Shown here: positions 28,625-37,474 of the stretch, piece by piece
Numbering within the stretch: position 1 is the stretch's first letter
How the letters are laid out: the number at the start of each line of letters is the position of its first letter
DNA from: Yoonia sp.
Lineage (GTDB): Bacteria; Pseudomonadota; Alphaproteobacteria; Rhodobacterales; Rhodobacteraceae
Assembly: GCF_014859355.1 (NCBI RefSeq)
Contig: NZ_JACUUJ010000021.1
Coordinates: forward strand, 1-53,266
DNA length: 53,266 nt
Direction: 5' to 3'
The notes under the pieces: model-generated
Database searches by the model: none
Seen by the model: only the letters and a program-made list of their open reading frames with translations
Told to the model about the DNA's origin: nothing
Position numbers and translations under genes: made by a program

Positions 28625-29008
28625 ATGTATAAATCACTGGATCTTTTCCAGACAGCTATCGCAATGGCGCGTCACGCAGGGGCAGCGCAAGCCACGGTTG
28701 CGCACAATATTGCCAACGCCGACACGCCTGGCTTTCGGGCGAAGCAGGTCACATCATTTCGCGCGACATTTGAAACCGGCAATAACACACCGCTGCGAAC
28801 GACCCGGCCCAGGCATTTAACGGGCCATTCCGTTATGCAGAGCTCAAACAGCCCCCTGGCCAGCAACAATGAACCGTCCCCGAATCGGAACACCGTATCG
28901 CTTGAGCAAGAGTTGCTAAACGCTGTTTCAGTCAGCCGTGAACACAATCAGGCGCTCGCTATTTATCGCCACGCAATGACGGTGCTGCGCACCAGTCTTG
29001 GAAAATAG
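28625..29008 (+). CDS. flgB: Flagellar basal-body rod protein FlgB
   Basis: This 127-residue proximal rod protein begins with YKSLDLFQTAIAMARHAG and carries the axial-protein motif NIANADTPGFRAKQV, which is characteristic of the rod-hook family. The C-terminal helix (VSVSREHNQALAIYRHAMTV) packs in the rod core. A strong GGGAG precedes the ATG. It is the first gene of the rod-building plus-strand block flgB-flgC-fliE-fliQ-flgF-flgG-flgA-flgH-fliL2. Confidence 0.94.
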   Translation: MYKSLDLFQTAIAMARHAGAAQATVAHNIANADTPGFRAKQVTSFRATFETGNNTPLRTTRPRHLTGHSVMQSSNSPLASNNEPSPNRNTVSLEQELLNAVSVSREHNQALAIYRHAMTVLRTSLGK

Positions 29009-29020
29009 GAAAGGCATCCC

Positions 29021-29413
29021 ATGACAGACTTCAGCGAAGCCATGTCCGTTGCGACAAGCGGCATGAAGGCACAGGCAAGCCGGCTGCGGCATGTGTCGGA
29101 AAACATCGCGAACACAGATACGCCCGGATATCGGCGCAAGGTCATTTCTTTCGAAGAAATGGTTACGCGTGGCCACCATACAGGCGCTGTAACAACGGGC
29201 CGGTTACGGCTGGATCAAACGGCGCTGGCCCGAATCTATGACCCGGCAAATCCACTGGCCGACGCAACCGGCCACTACGACGGATCAAACGTCAACCTGC
29301 TGGTCGAGGTTGCAGACGCGCGCGAGGCCCAGCGCAGCTACGAAGCCAATTTGAAAATGTTCGATCAGGTGCGGCAGATGTCATCCTCCCTGCTCGATCT
29401 TCTTCGCAATTAA
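29021..29413 (+). CDS. flgC: Flagellar basal-body rod protein FlgC
   Basis: The 130-residue proximal rod protein has the N-terminal motif SENIANTDTPGYRRKVISFE and the C-terminal NVNLLVEVADAREAQRSYEAN, followed by a terminal helix typical of FlgC. It starts 12 bases after flgB and is followed at 12 bases by fliE, so the three rod components are co-expressed. Confidence 0.95.
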   Translation: MTDFSEAMSVATSGMKAQASRLRHVSENIANTDTPGYRRKVISFEEMVTRGHHTGAVTTGRLRLDQTALARIYDPANPLADATGHYDGSNVNLLVEVADAREAQRSYEANLKMFDQVRQMSSSLLDLLRN

Positions 29414-29425
29414 AGGAAAAAGCAC

Positions 29426-29704
29426 ATGAATATCAGTTCACTCGTCGCACAGAACTACGCCGCTAGTAAAACGGTGACAGCCCCCGGTGTCAGTGATGGA
29501 AATGCAGCTTTAGTTGCCGCAAAGGATTTCATGGCGACATTACAGGCCAGCGAAAACACGGCCCTGTCGGCCATGTCAGCTGGGGCAGACCCCCATGCGC
29601 TGGTGCAAGCGCTCGCCCAGACAGAACTGGCCGTGCAAACCGCCGTGACCGTGCGCAATAAGGTCGTCGAGGCCTATCAAGAAATTTTACGCATGCCCGT
29701 CTGA
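29426..29704 (+). CDS. fliE: Flagellar hook-basal body complex protein FliE
   Basis: A 92-residue protein with the typical FliE C-terminus (LVQALAQTELAVQTAVTVRN then VVEAYQEILRMPV). FliE links the MS ring to the proximal rod and is among the first exported proteins. AAAGGA lies upstream of its ATG. The stop TGA shares its final A with the ATG of fliQ. Confidence 0.93.
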   Translation: MNISSLVAQNYAASKTVTAPGVSDGNAALVAAKDFMATLQASENTALSAMSAGADPHALVQALAQTELAVQTAVTVRNKVVEAYQEILRMPV

Positions 29705-29970
29705 TGGATAACACCCTGTTTTACGACATTCTGCGGCAAGGACTTTGGACCGCTTTCGCGATCTCGCTTCCCATTCTGACGGTCGCACTGTTGGTTGGCC
29801 TCTTGGTCGGCTTGTTTCAGGCGCTGACATCAATTCAGGAAATGACGCTGACCTTTGTGCCAAAACTGGCAGCCATCATAGGGATTTTCTGGGTCACCAT
29901 GGCCTTCATGTCCGAGACACTCGTCGATTTGTTTCAAAACACCCTGATCCCCGTCATCGCAGGAAGATAA
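29704..29970 (+). CDS. fliQ: Flagellar export gate protein FliQ
   Basis: The 88-residue protein consists of two membrane helices: DILRQGLWTAFAISLPILTV and IIGIFWVTMAFMSETLVDLF, with the family's QALTSIQEMTLTFVPK between them. Four copies join FliP and FliR in the core export gate. It overlaps fliE by one base and precedes flgF by one base, an unusual placement of a gate gene within a rod gene series that is common in alphaproteobacteria. Confidence 0.95.
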   Translation: MDNTLFYDILRQGLWTAFAISLPILTVALLVGLLVGLFQALTSIQEMTLTFVPKLAAIIGIFWVTMAFMSETLVDLFQNTLIPVIAGR

Positions 29971-29971
29971 A

Positions 29972-30688
29972 ATGGATAATGCATCTTATACGACACTGAC
30001 CCGTCAATCCGGCTTGATGCAGGAAATGCAGGTCGTAGCGAACAACATTGCAAATGCAGCAACAACCGGGTTCCGTGCCGAAGGTGTCATGTTTTCGGAA
30101 CATGTCGTTGCCTTGGGGCCGGATAGCCCATCGCTATCCATGGCCAAGGCGGCCGTGCGGGAAACGATCATGACGCAAGGCACACTGACACAGACCGGCG
30201 GCAGCTTTGATCTGGCGATCGAAGGCGAAGGCTTTTTCCTGATAGACACACCCGCAGGCCAGCGCCTCACGCGGTCGGGTGCGTTCCAGCCCAATGAAAA
30301 CGGCGATCTTGTCACAGCGGATGGTCATCCTGTGCTGGACGCAGGCGGCGCGCCTGTCTTTCTACCGCAGGGTACTGGCCGTATCGGGATCAGCCCGGAC
30401 GGCACAATCAGTGCCGGTGGCCAGCCCGTTGGGCAAATCGGGCTTGTGGTTCCGACGGACCCCAATGGTCTGATCCGTGAAAGCGGTGTCATGTTTGCCG
30501 CGCCAGCGGGGTTTGGCCCGGCTCCGACCCCCCGCATGATTCAAGGATTTCTGGAGGATTCGAACGTGAATCCGATCTTGCAGGTTGCCCGCATGATCGA
30601 GGTCCAGCGCGCCTACGAGTTGGGCCAAAGCTTTTTGGAAAACGAGCACGAACGCATTCGCGGCGTCATTCAAGCCATCCGCAGCTAA
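29972..30688 (+). CDS. flgF: Flagellar basal-body rod protein FlgF
   Basis: A 238-residue rod protein. It begins MDNASYTTLTRQSGLMQEMQ and contains VVANNIANAATTGFRAEGVM (axial-protein motif), the central FDLAIEGEGFFLIDTPAG region and the C-terminal NVNPILQVARMIEVQRAYEL. FlgF forms part of the rod below FlgG. It lies immediately after fliQ, with a GGAAG ahead of the start, and 12 bases before flgG. Confidence 0.93.
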   Translation: MDNASYTTLTRQSGLMQEMQVVANNIANAATTGFRAEGVMFSEHVVALGPDSPSLSMAKAAVRETIMTQGTLTQTGGSFDLAIEGEGFFLIDTPAGQRLTRSGAFQPNENGDLVTADGHPVLDAGGAPVFLPQGTGRIGISPDGTISAGGQPVGQIGLVVPTDPNGLIRESGVMFAAPAGFGPAPTPRMIQGFLEDSNVNPILQVARMIEVQRAYELGQSFLENEHERIRGVIQAIRS

Positions 30689-30700
30689 AGGAGAAACACC

Positions 30701-31486
30701 ATGCGCGCCCTTAAAATTGCCGCCGCGGGCATGTCCGCCCAGCAAATGCGGGTCGAAGTCATATCCAACAACCTCGCCAATATGAACACAACCGGTTACA
30801 ACGCAAGGCGGGCTGAATTTTCTGACCTGCATTATCAGCAAATGGCCCGCCCCGGCACGATCAACGCGTCCGATGGAACAGTCCTTCCTACCGGTGTGCA
30901 ATTGGGGTTGGGTGTGCGCGCCAGCGCGGTTTCCATGATGCTGGCGCAGGGCGCGCTTGCACAAACCGGCGGTGACCTTGATCTGGCCATCGAAGGCGAT
31001 GGATACCTTGAAATCACCATGCCATCAGGCCTGTCCGCCTATACCCGCGACGGGGGGCTAAAGTTGACGGGGGACGGGCAAATCGTCACCTCAGACGGCT
31101 TCCCCGTCGTGCCGGATACAACAATCCCGCGCGATACGCGGTCGCTGTCCATCAACGCCGAGGGCGAAATTTATGGCTATTTTGCCGATCAGGTCGCGCC
31201 CCAATTTCTGGGCCAGCTCACATTGGCCGGTTTCACCAATCCAAAGGGACTGGAGGCCATCGGGTCAAACCTGTTTCTGGAAACACCCGCATCCGGCCCG
31301 GCGCTTGTTGCGGTCCCCGGCGAAGACGGCCTGGGCCTGCTCCGGCAAGGTTATCTGGAAGACAGTTCAGTCGATCCGGTGCGCGAAGTCACCGACCTTA
31401 TCGAAGCACAGCGCGGATATGAGCTGAACTCAAAGGTGATTACAGCCGCCGACCAGATGTTGTCGTCCATGGTGCAGATCCGATGA
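30701..31486 (+). CDS. flgG: Flagellar distal rod protein FlgG
   Basis: The 261-residue distal rod protein starts MRALKIAAAGMSAQQMRVEV and carries the motif ISNNLANMNTTGYNARRAEF, the DLDLAIEGDGYLEI core and the C-terminal EVTDLIEAQRGYELNSKVI, all diagnostic of FlgG. The length equals that of the E. coli protein. AAAGGAG precedes it. The stop overlaps the flgA start as ATGA. Confidence 0.95.
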   Translation: MRALKIAAAGMSAQQMRVEVISNNLANMNTTGYNARRAEFSDLHYQQMARPGTINASDGTVLPTGVQLGLGVRASAVSMMLAQGALAQTGGDLDLAIEGDGYLEITMPSGLSAYTRDGGLKLTGDGQIVTSDGFPVVPDTTIPRDTRSLSINAEGEIYGYFADQVAPQFLGQLTLAGFTNPKGLEAIGSNLFLETPASGPALVAVPGEDGLGLLRQGYLEDSSVDPVREVTDLIEAQRGYELNSKVITAADQMLSSMVQIR

Positions 31487-31896
31487 TCCGCTTGATCGCC
31501 CTGCTTTTGATGGCCACCCCACTGGCCGCGGAAACGGTCGTTGCAGCGCGCACGATACAGGCGCAAAGCATGATCCTGCCCGAAGACGTGCTGATCCGTG
31601 ACCAATTTATCCCCGGCAGCATTGCCAACCCTGCCGATGTGATCGGCATGGAGGCACGCATCGCGCTTTATGCAGGCCGGCCGATTCGGCCGGGCGATAT
31701 TGGTTTTCCTGCAGTGGTCGAACGCAATCAGATCATTCCCCTTCACTACCACCGCCAAGGGCTGATTATCTCGACCGAAGGGCGTGCGCTGGGGCGTGCA
31801 GGACCCGGCGATATGATCCGGGTCATGAACCTTTCTTCGCGCACGACCGTAACCGCCCAGATCGGCGCTGACGGTGCAGGCTATGTCGCACAATAG
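31483..31896 (+). CDS. flgA: Flagellar P-ring assembly chaperone FlgA
   Basis: A 137-residue periplasmic protein with a short signal peptide (MIRLIALLLMATPLAA) and the SAF/FlgA region (IALYAGRPIRPGDIGFPAVV, then GPGDMIRVMNLSSR). It is shorter than enterobacterial FlgA but keeps the C-terminal core. FlgA helps FlgI polymerise into the P ring; FlgI itself is not in this window. It overlaps flgG by four bases. Confidence 0.88.
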   Translation: MIRLIALLLMATPLAAETVVAARTIQAQSMILPEDVLIRDQFIPGSIANPADVIGMEARIALYAGRPIRPGDIGFPAVVERNQIIPLHYHRQGLIISTEGRALGRAGPGDMIRVMNLSSRTTVTAQIGADGAGYVAQ

Positions 31897-31904
31897 GGGG
31901 TATA

Positions 31905-32627
31905 ATGCGCAAATTAACCATCTTCATCTTGGCCATGGCAGGATGCACCAGCACACCGATCGGCAAACCACCGCCATTTACCCCGCAGGAACGCACCCTT
32001 GAGCGGGACGCAATGCAATACGCCGGCATGATGACACCCGTGCAAATAACGTCACTTGGCCCGTCATCGCGCGCCTCGCTCTGGACAGGCTCACGCGGGT
32101 CATTGCTGGGTGACAGGCGCGCAGCGATGACCGGCGACATTCTGACGGTTGTTATTGAAATCGATGACCGTGCCGAAATTTCAAATTCGTCCGATCGCTC
32201 TCGGTCTGCCTCTCAGCGGGCGGGGCTTCCACAACTCATCGGAATTCCGCAACGGCTGGATCCAAAGTTGCCCGATGGGGCCACCAGCGCCAATCTTGTC
32301 GATCTCAACTCACAAAGCTCTGCATCGGGCAACGGCACGGTGCGGCGCAACGAAAAATTGACCCTGCGTATCGCCGTCACGGTCACTGATGTCTTGCCGA
32401 ACGGCGTTCTTGCAATTGTTGGATTACAAGAGGTGCGGGTCAATTTCGAACTGCGCGAATTGATCGTATCCGGCTTTGTCAGACCAGAAGATATTTCCCG
32501 TCAGAATGAGATTACTTACGACAAAATCGCCGCCGCCCGCATTTCATACGGCGGGCGCGGACAGATCTCGGACATGCAGCAACCGCGGGCAGGCCAACAA
32601 CTGCTTGAAACGATCTTGCCGTTTTGA
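31905..32627 (+). CDS. flgH: Flagellar L-ring protein FlgH
   Basis: This 240-residue outer-membrane lipoprotein has the lipobox LAMAGC with lipidation cysteine at residue 14. L-ring signatures follow: SLWTGSRGSLLGDRRAAMTGD, TVVIEIDDRAEISNSSDRSR, and near the end RPEDISRQNEITYDKIAAAR with GRGQISDMQQPRAGQQ. FlgH forms the outer-membrane bushing of the rod, which marks a Gram-negative cell. The P-ring partner flgI would be expected nearby but is not seen. Confidence 0.95.
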   Translation: MRKLTIFILAMAGCTSTPIGKPPPFTPQERTLERDAMQYAGMMTPVQITSLGPSSRASLWTGSRGSLLGDRRAAMTGDILTVVIEIDDRAEISNSSDRSRSASQRAGLPQLIGIPQRLDPKLPDGATSANLVDLNSQSSASGNGTVRRNEKLTLRIAVTVTDVLPNGVLAIVGLQEVRVNFELRELIVSGFVRPEDISRQNEITYDKIAAARISYGGRGQISDMQQPRAGQQLLETILPF

Positions 32628-32648
32628 TGCGCACGGAAAGGAAACCTG

Positions 32649-33146
32649 ATGAAATCGTTTTTAGTACCGCTCTTTCTACTTTTTTTAGGGGTTGGAGCAG
32701 GGGCCGGGGCCGGGTTCTACCTTCTGCCTGCACCAACGCAGGATGCAGAAAACCTCGCGGCCCCCTGCGGCGATCCAGACGATACCGCCAGTAAAGCGCC
32801 GATTGCGCCAGCCATTCCCGAAGAACGTGAATACGCCAAGTTAAACAACCAGTTCATTGTTCCTGTGGTCAAAGATGGAAAAATCGCCGCGCTTGTTGTT
32901 TTATCATTGAACCTCGAGGTGGCGGCAGGCAGCCGGACGGCTGTTTTTGCAACCGAACCAAAACTCCGCGACTCATTTCTGCAAGCCATGTTTGACCATG
33001 CAAACAACGATGGATTTTCAGGCAATTTCACAAGCGGAGAAAAAATGTTTGCTTTACGAAAAGACCTGTTACGCCGCGCCAAAGATATCATCGGAGCCGA
33101 GGTCACTGATGTTCTGATCACCGATATCGTGCGTCAGGATACGTAA
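32649..33146 (+). CDS. FliL-family basal-body protein, second copy
   Basis: The 165-residue protein has an N-terminal membrane helix (FLVPLFLLFLGVGAGAGAGF) and a periplasmic FliL domain (NQFIVPVVKDGKIAALVVLS, then KLRDSFLQAMFDHAN, VTDVLITDIVRQD). FliL proteins surround stator units and support torque. It is distinct from the FliL encoded at 42304, so the locus carries two paralogues. It is the last gene of the flgB-flgH block, and its 3' end overlaps by 13 bases the convergent FliJ-like gene. Confidence 0.85.
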   Translation: MKSFLVPLFLLFLGVGAGAGAGFYLLPAPTQDAENLAAPCGDPDDTASKAPIAPAIPEEREYAKLNNQFIVPVVKDGKIAALVVLSLNLEVAAGSRTAVFATEPKLRDSFLQAMFDHANNDGFSGNFTSGEKMFALRKDLLRRAKDIIGAEVTDVLITDIVRQDT

Positions 33147-33529
33147 TCTCTGCTGCGCGTAACAGTCCGCAGAAGGGTGCGTTCGACTTTATTTTGCAAA
33201 GCGCGCGTCGCCATGTCCCGGCCAAAGGCGCGCGTCAGCTTCATCTTACAAGTGTCCTTTTCCGACAGAACTTGCGCCAATTCACCGTTGATAATAGCGC
33301 GCCGTTGATCTACCCATTGATGCCAATGCAAATCGGCCCATGCGACTGCTGCGGCATCATCTGCCGGAAACCCACTGGCAGCGCGCACTTTCCGGCTTTC
33401 AATCAACTGTGCCAAATTCCGGCGCAAACGTGCTTCTTTTTGCAGCAAGGCTGCCATCTCGGACTGAATTGCACGAAACTGGACAGCTGTCAGCTCCACT
33501 AATTCTGCGAGTTGTTTACGGTCGTTCAT
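33134..33529 (-). CDS. FliJ-like coiled-coil protein, putative
   Basis: A 131-residue, highly charged, helical protein (KQLAELVELTAVQFRAIQSE, MAALLQKEARLRRNLAQLIE; then RRAIINGELAQVLSEKDTCK). Its size, coiled-coil pattern and position downstream of flhB suggest a FliJ-type export stalk, which is otherwise missing from the locus. No sequence motif proves this. Its ATG overlaps the flhB stop (ATGA), and its 3' end overlaps that of the second fliL by 13 bases. Confidence 0.55.
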   Translation of the reverse strand: MNDRKQLAELVELTAVQFRAIQSEMAALLQKEARLRRNLAQLIESRKVRAASGFPADDAAAVAWADLHWHQWVDQRRAIINGELAQVLSEKDTCKMKLTRAFGRDMATRALQNKVERTLLRTVTRSRDYVS

Positions 33530-34608
33530 CGTTGACGAGCCTTTTTACGGATCGTTTCAGCAAAACGAATTGCGACAGCAACTGCACGGTAATGATCCGG
33601 GCTAATTTCCTGCCCAATTTGAACAGTGGCGTAAAGCGCACGCGCCGTCGGTGGATCTGCGTGCAACGGGACACCGTTTTCATGCGCGATTTCACGGATC
33701 GTCGCAGCTATTTCATCCACGCCCTTTGCAACACAAACTGGCGCGCCACCGGCCATTTTGTTCCAGCGCAGCGCAACAGCAAAATGCGTTGGGTTCACGA
33801 TAATGACATCTGCTTTGGGCACATCTGCAAGCATCTTGTTCATGGCAATTTCCTGGCCCTTCTGACGCCGTTTTTGTTTCATCACTGGATCGCCTTCAGC
33901 CTGTTTCAGCTCTTCCAGAAATTCTTTTCGGCTCATCCGGTTCTTGCGGATATGCTCGGCCTTTTGCCATAAATAATCGCCCGCCCCCAAGACAAGCGCG
34001 ACCATGCAAACCAGCGCCATCATCTGTAACAGCATTCGCCCCAATTCGGCGACGATAAGCCCCGTTTCAAGCTTCATACTGCCAATGATCCGGTCTGCCT
34101 GCGCGAGCATGAAGAACCCAAGGATGACGCCATAGATCAGAAGCTTTGTCATGCTTTTGACGAACTCAAACAGCCCCTGACGCCCAAATTTATTCTTGAA
34201 GCCGGAAAGTGGTGAAATTCTATTTAACTTGGGCTGCAATTTGCTGGGCGCGACAACAAAGGCGCGCTGAACAATCACGGAAAGGACGCTTAAAATAGCA
34301 GGCAATGCAAACCACGGTGCGAGGTTGATCAGCACCTGCGACATGACACCAACGGCGATTGGCCGCCCGCCTCCTGCGAAAATCAACTGGCCCAATTCCA
34401 CGGGTTGTGCCAACAAAATACTCAGGTTGGCACCAAGTCTTGACAGCAGCCCAGCGCCAAGCGCCGTCGCGACAACAAAAAAACCGGCGTATGCCGCTGC
34501 AGTTGTCAGGTCATTCGATTTGGCGATCTCACCCTTGGCTCGTGCGTTATCAAGCTTTTTCTGAGTCGGTTCAAATTGCTTTTCATTGTCGTCCTCGTCA
34601 GCGCTCAT
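33526..34608 (-). CDS. flhB: Flagellar export switch protein FlhB
   Basis: This 360-residue inner-membrane protein has the conserved N-terminus EKQFEPTQKKLDNARAKGEI, four membrane segments, and a cytoplasmic domain with the autocleavage site NPTH beginning at about residue 272. Cleavage between Asn and Pro permits the FliK-driven change from hook to filament export. All cleavage residues are intact. It overlaps fliR and the FliJ-like gene by four bases each. Confidence 0.96.
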   Translation of the reverse strand: MSADEDDNEKQFEPTQKKLDNARAKGEIAKSNDLTTAAAYAGFFVVATALGAGLLSRLGANLSILLAQPVELGQLIFAGGGRPIAVGVMSQVLINLAPWFALPAILSVLSVIVQRAFVVAPSKLQPKLNRISPLSGFKNKFGRQGLFEFVKSMTKLLIYGVILGFFMLAQADRIIGSMKLETGLIVAELGRMLLQMMALVCMVALVLGAGDYLWQKAEHIRKNRMSRKEFLEELKQAEGDPVMKQKRRQKGQEIAMNKMLADVPKADVIIVNPTHFAVALRWNKMAGGAPVCVAKGVDEIAATIREIAHENGVPLHADPPTARALYATVQIGQEISPDHYRAVAVAIRFAETIRKKARQR

Positions 34609-35387
34609 TGGACTGCACCAAAAGGAACCATCATAAAATTAGCATAGGCCGCCAGCCAGATCGCCAACATGATCGGCGCCGCCAAGAAGAACAGCAACAA
34701 ACCACCGGCGGTAATCGCCGGAGCGCCAACGAATGATACCATCAACTGAGGCATCGCTCGGTTGATCACGCCCAAAACCACGTTGTAGATCAGTGATGCA
34801 ATCAAAAATGGCGCCGCGAGAGTGAAACCAAGAGTAAAAGCGCGCGTCACCTCGGCCATTCCCACAGTGCTGACCATATCACCGTGCAAGGCAACGCCGA
34901 AGGGAACCAAACGATAACTGTGGATCATATATGAAGCGGCCTGCACATGCAGTCCCGCCGCAGCAGCAAGCGCTGTGCCCGCAACAACCAACGTGTGCGC
35001 GATGGCAGGTTGCGGATCAACGCCGGCGCTGCCACCAAAGATTTGGGCCAACGATGTCGATTGCGCAGCAATTGACCCTGCTAATTGAAGGGCAAAGATA
35101 AAAAAACGCAGCAGGATCCCAAAGAACAACCCAGCCAGAAACTCAGGCCCCAGCAGCGCGCTCGCATCGAACAAGCTTTGTGGGACTGATCCGATCAATG
35201 GTGCAATTGCAGGGGCAACGACAAAGGTAAACATCACTGATAACGCAAACCGAATCCGCATCGGCACGACCTGATCCCCAAAGGCCGGAATGACCGCCAT
35301 CATGGCAGAAATGCGGATGAAAACAGCGAACCCCAACCACAAGATCTCTTGTGATATTGGCAAAAACGGCTGGAGTTCCGCTATCAT
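34605..35387 (-). CDS. fliR: Flagellar export gate protein FliR
   Basis: The 260-residue polytopic protein has about six membrane helices, with family segments FGILLRFFIFALQLAGSIAA, GVALHGDMVSTVGMAEVTRA and FLIASLIYNVVLGVINRAMP. FliR completes the FliP5-FliQ4-FliR1 gate that opens the export channel. It overlaps both flhA and flhB by four bases, so FlhA, FliR and FlhB are translated in series. Confidence 0.95.
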   Translation of the reverse strand: MIAELQPFLPISQEILWLGFAVFIRISAMMAVIPAFGDQVVPMRIRFALSVMFTFVVAPAIAPLIGSVPQSLFDASALLGPEFLAGLFFGILLRFFIFALQLAGSIAAQSTSLAQIFGGSAGVDPQPAIAHTLVVAGTALAAAAGLHVQAASYMIHSYRLVPFGVALHGDMVSTVGMAEVTRAFTLGFTLAAPFLIASLIYNVVLGVINRAMPQLMVSFVGAPAITAGGLLLFFLAAPIMLAIWLAAYANFMMVPFGAVQ

Positions 35388-37474
35388 GACGGCACCAGTC
35401 CCACCAATGCTGGGCGCGCCTCGATCCCGATTTCCTCGAATGACAGAACCGGGTTCATGATGCCTTTGGCTGCCATTACGGTGCGTAAAAAGCGTCGGCG
35501 CCGCATCGAGGTCACGACAGCAGCATAGGCACCTCTTTCGGCAGCCTCACCCAGTTTTTCGGCAATACCATCTGCCAATTTGTTAAAGCTGTCCGGCGGC
35601 AAGGCGACGTCACCACCCCCTCTGCTCGTGCGGATTTCATAGGTCGTGAACGTGTCCTCCCATTCGGGGGCAAGCTGCACCAGTGGGATCGTGCCATCTG
35701 GCCTGCGCATTTCCGCAACGAGCTGAAACCCTAGCCGCTGCCGCACGTGCTCTGTGATGGCATCAACAGATTGGAATAACTGACGCCCCTCTGCGGTCGC
35801 TTCGAGAATGAGAGGCAAATTACGAATCGAGACGCGCTCTTCCAACAAAAGCCGCAGGACCGATAACAGCAGGTCAATCGGAACTTTATCCGGCATAAGT
35901 TCATCCAGCATACGACGATTTGCATCAGCTCGCGCCGGATCACTCAGGTTGACCATCTCATCCAGTCTGCGCCGCAGTGCACGCAAGGTCAGTAATCGTG
36001 GAAAATTCCGCTTGACGATTTCTAGCAAGTGGGTGGCGAGCACCTCAGTTGGCTGGACGGTGGTCAAGCCGGCCAGCGATGCGTCTTCCTGTGCGGCCGG
36101 GTCGATCCAGCGAGCGGGGGCACCATAGACAGGTTCCTTGACTGTTTCACCCGGAAAGCCCGGCGCCTCATCATCAGACAAAAGCATGAGTATCTGATTT
36201 GCGACCAGACGGTCACGCACCTGTTCTACCCCTTGCACCCGCACCAGATACGTCCCCGGCGGCAAAGCCGCGTTGTCAGTAAGCCGAATTTCGGGCAATA
36301 AAACACCAAAAGATGTTGCGACGTGGCTGCGCATATTTGCAATCCGCGCATCGAGGCCCGTTCCGGGATCAAGGACCATTTCGACTAGATCTGGCGCAAA
36401 TTCGACATGAATATCGTCAAGATCCAGCATGTCACCGATGGAAGATTTTACAACCTCCACATCTTTTTTCGGCAAATCCGACACGGCCGAAATTGCATTT
36501 TTCTTCGCCGAAATAGACACGGCATAAGCACAAGCCCCCAGTGTGAGCGATCCAAGGATAAATGGAAGGAACGGAAGCCCCGGAACCAAGGCAAAGAGCC
36601 CCATAAGTATGGCAACAGTTGCAAGCGCTGCAGGGTGGCGGCCAAGCTGTCGTGTCAAGGCAATATCTGTGGCCCCTGTCGCCCCCCCTCGCGCAAGCAA
36701 CAGAGCGGACGCAATTGAAATCACAACAGCAGGTATTTGAGATACCAAGCCATCACCAACAGTCAAAATTGCATATGTTTCAAATGCACGGGCCAAAGGC
36801 ATACCATGTACGGCTACCCCGATGATCAGCCCCATCACCAAATTCAACATCGTGATCAGCAGGCCAGCAATTGCATCCCCTTTGACAAACTTTGAAGCGC
36901 CATCCAGCGACCCAAAAAACGTGGTTTCAGCCTGTTCGCGTTCACGCCTGATCTTTGCTTCCTGGTGGTCGATAGCGCCTGCGGACATATCACTGTCAAT
37001 TGCCAATTGTTTGCCGGGCATGGCGTCCAACGCAAAGCGCGCGCCGACTTCAGCCATGCGTGTTGCCCCTTTGTTTATCACAATAAAATTGACGATCAGT
37101 AAGACACAGAAAACAACAATTCCTAACAGGACATTGCCACCCATCACAAACATGGCAAAACCTTCGATCACATCCCCCGCGGCATTTGTACCTGTATGTC
37201 CTTCACCTATGATCAATTTTGTTGAAGAGACGTTCAGAGACAGCCTTAGCATCAGCGAAGCAAGAAGAACGGTTGGAAAGGCCGAAAAATCAAGCGGGCG
37301 ATCAATAAAAAGCGTGACCGTGAACATCAAGATCGCAAGGGCAAACGAGGCAGCCAAACCGATATCAAGCACCCACGCAGGCATCGGCAGGATCATCATT
37401 ACGATGACCGCCATAAGTGCGAGAGCGAGCAGAATAGTCGGTTGGAAAATCTCGCGAAGCGTCAGGCCAGTCAA
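35384..37474 (-). CDS. flhA: Flagellar export gate protein FlhA
   Basis: The 696-residue protein has eight N-terminal membrane segments and a large cytoplasmic domain. The FHIPEP family hallmark is visible as RLSLNVSSTKLIIGEG, then VINKGATRMAEVGARFALDAMPGKQ (split across the loop) and GDGLVSQIPAVVISIASALL. The C-terminal domain docks chaperone-substrate complexes. It follows the lytic transglycosylase gene (ATGA overlap) and precedes fliR. In alphaproteobacteria flhA is early-class and often under CtrA; no clear CtrA box is seen directly ahead because it is internal to the transcript. Confidence 0.96.
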   Translation of the reverse strand: MTGLTLREIFQPTILLALALMAVIVMMILPMPAWVLDIGLAASFALAILMFTVTLFIDRPLDFSAFPTVLLASLMLRLSLNVSSTKLIIGEGHTGTNAAGDVIEGFAMFVMGGNVLLGIVVFCVLLIVNFIVINKGATRMAEVGARFALDAMPGKQLAIDSDMSAGAIDHQEAKIRREREQAETTFFGSLDGASKFVKGDAIAGLLITMLNLVMGLIIGVAVHGMPLARAFETYAILTVGDGLVSQIPAVVISIASALLLARGGATGATDIALTRQLGRHPAALATVAILMGLFALVPGLPFLPFILGSLTLGACAYAVSISAKKNAISAVSDLPKKDVEVVKSSIGDMLDLDDIHVEFAPDLVEMVLDPGTGLDARIANMRSHVATSFGVLLPEIRLTDNAALPPGTYLVRVQGVEQVRDRLVANQILMLLSDDEAPGFPGETVKEPVYGAPARWIDPAAQEDASLAGLTTVQPTEVLATHLLEIVKRNFPRLLTLRALRRRLDEMVNLSDPARADANRRMLDELMPDKVPIDLLLSVLRLLLEERVSIRNLPLILEATAEGRQLFQSVDAITEHVRQRLGFQLVAEMRRPDGTIPLVQLAPEWEDTFTTYEIRTSRGGGDVALPPDSFNKLADGIAEKLGEAAERGAYAAVVTSMRRRRFLRTVMAAKGIMNPVLSFEEIGIEARPALVGLVPS

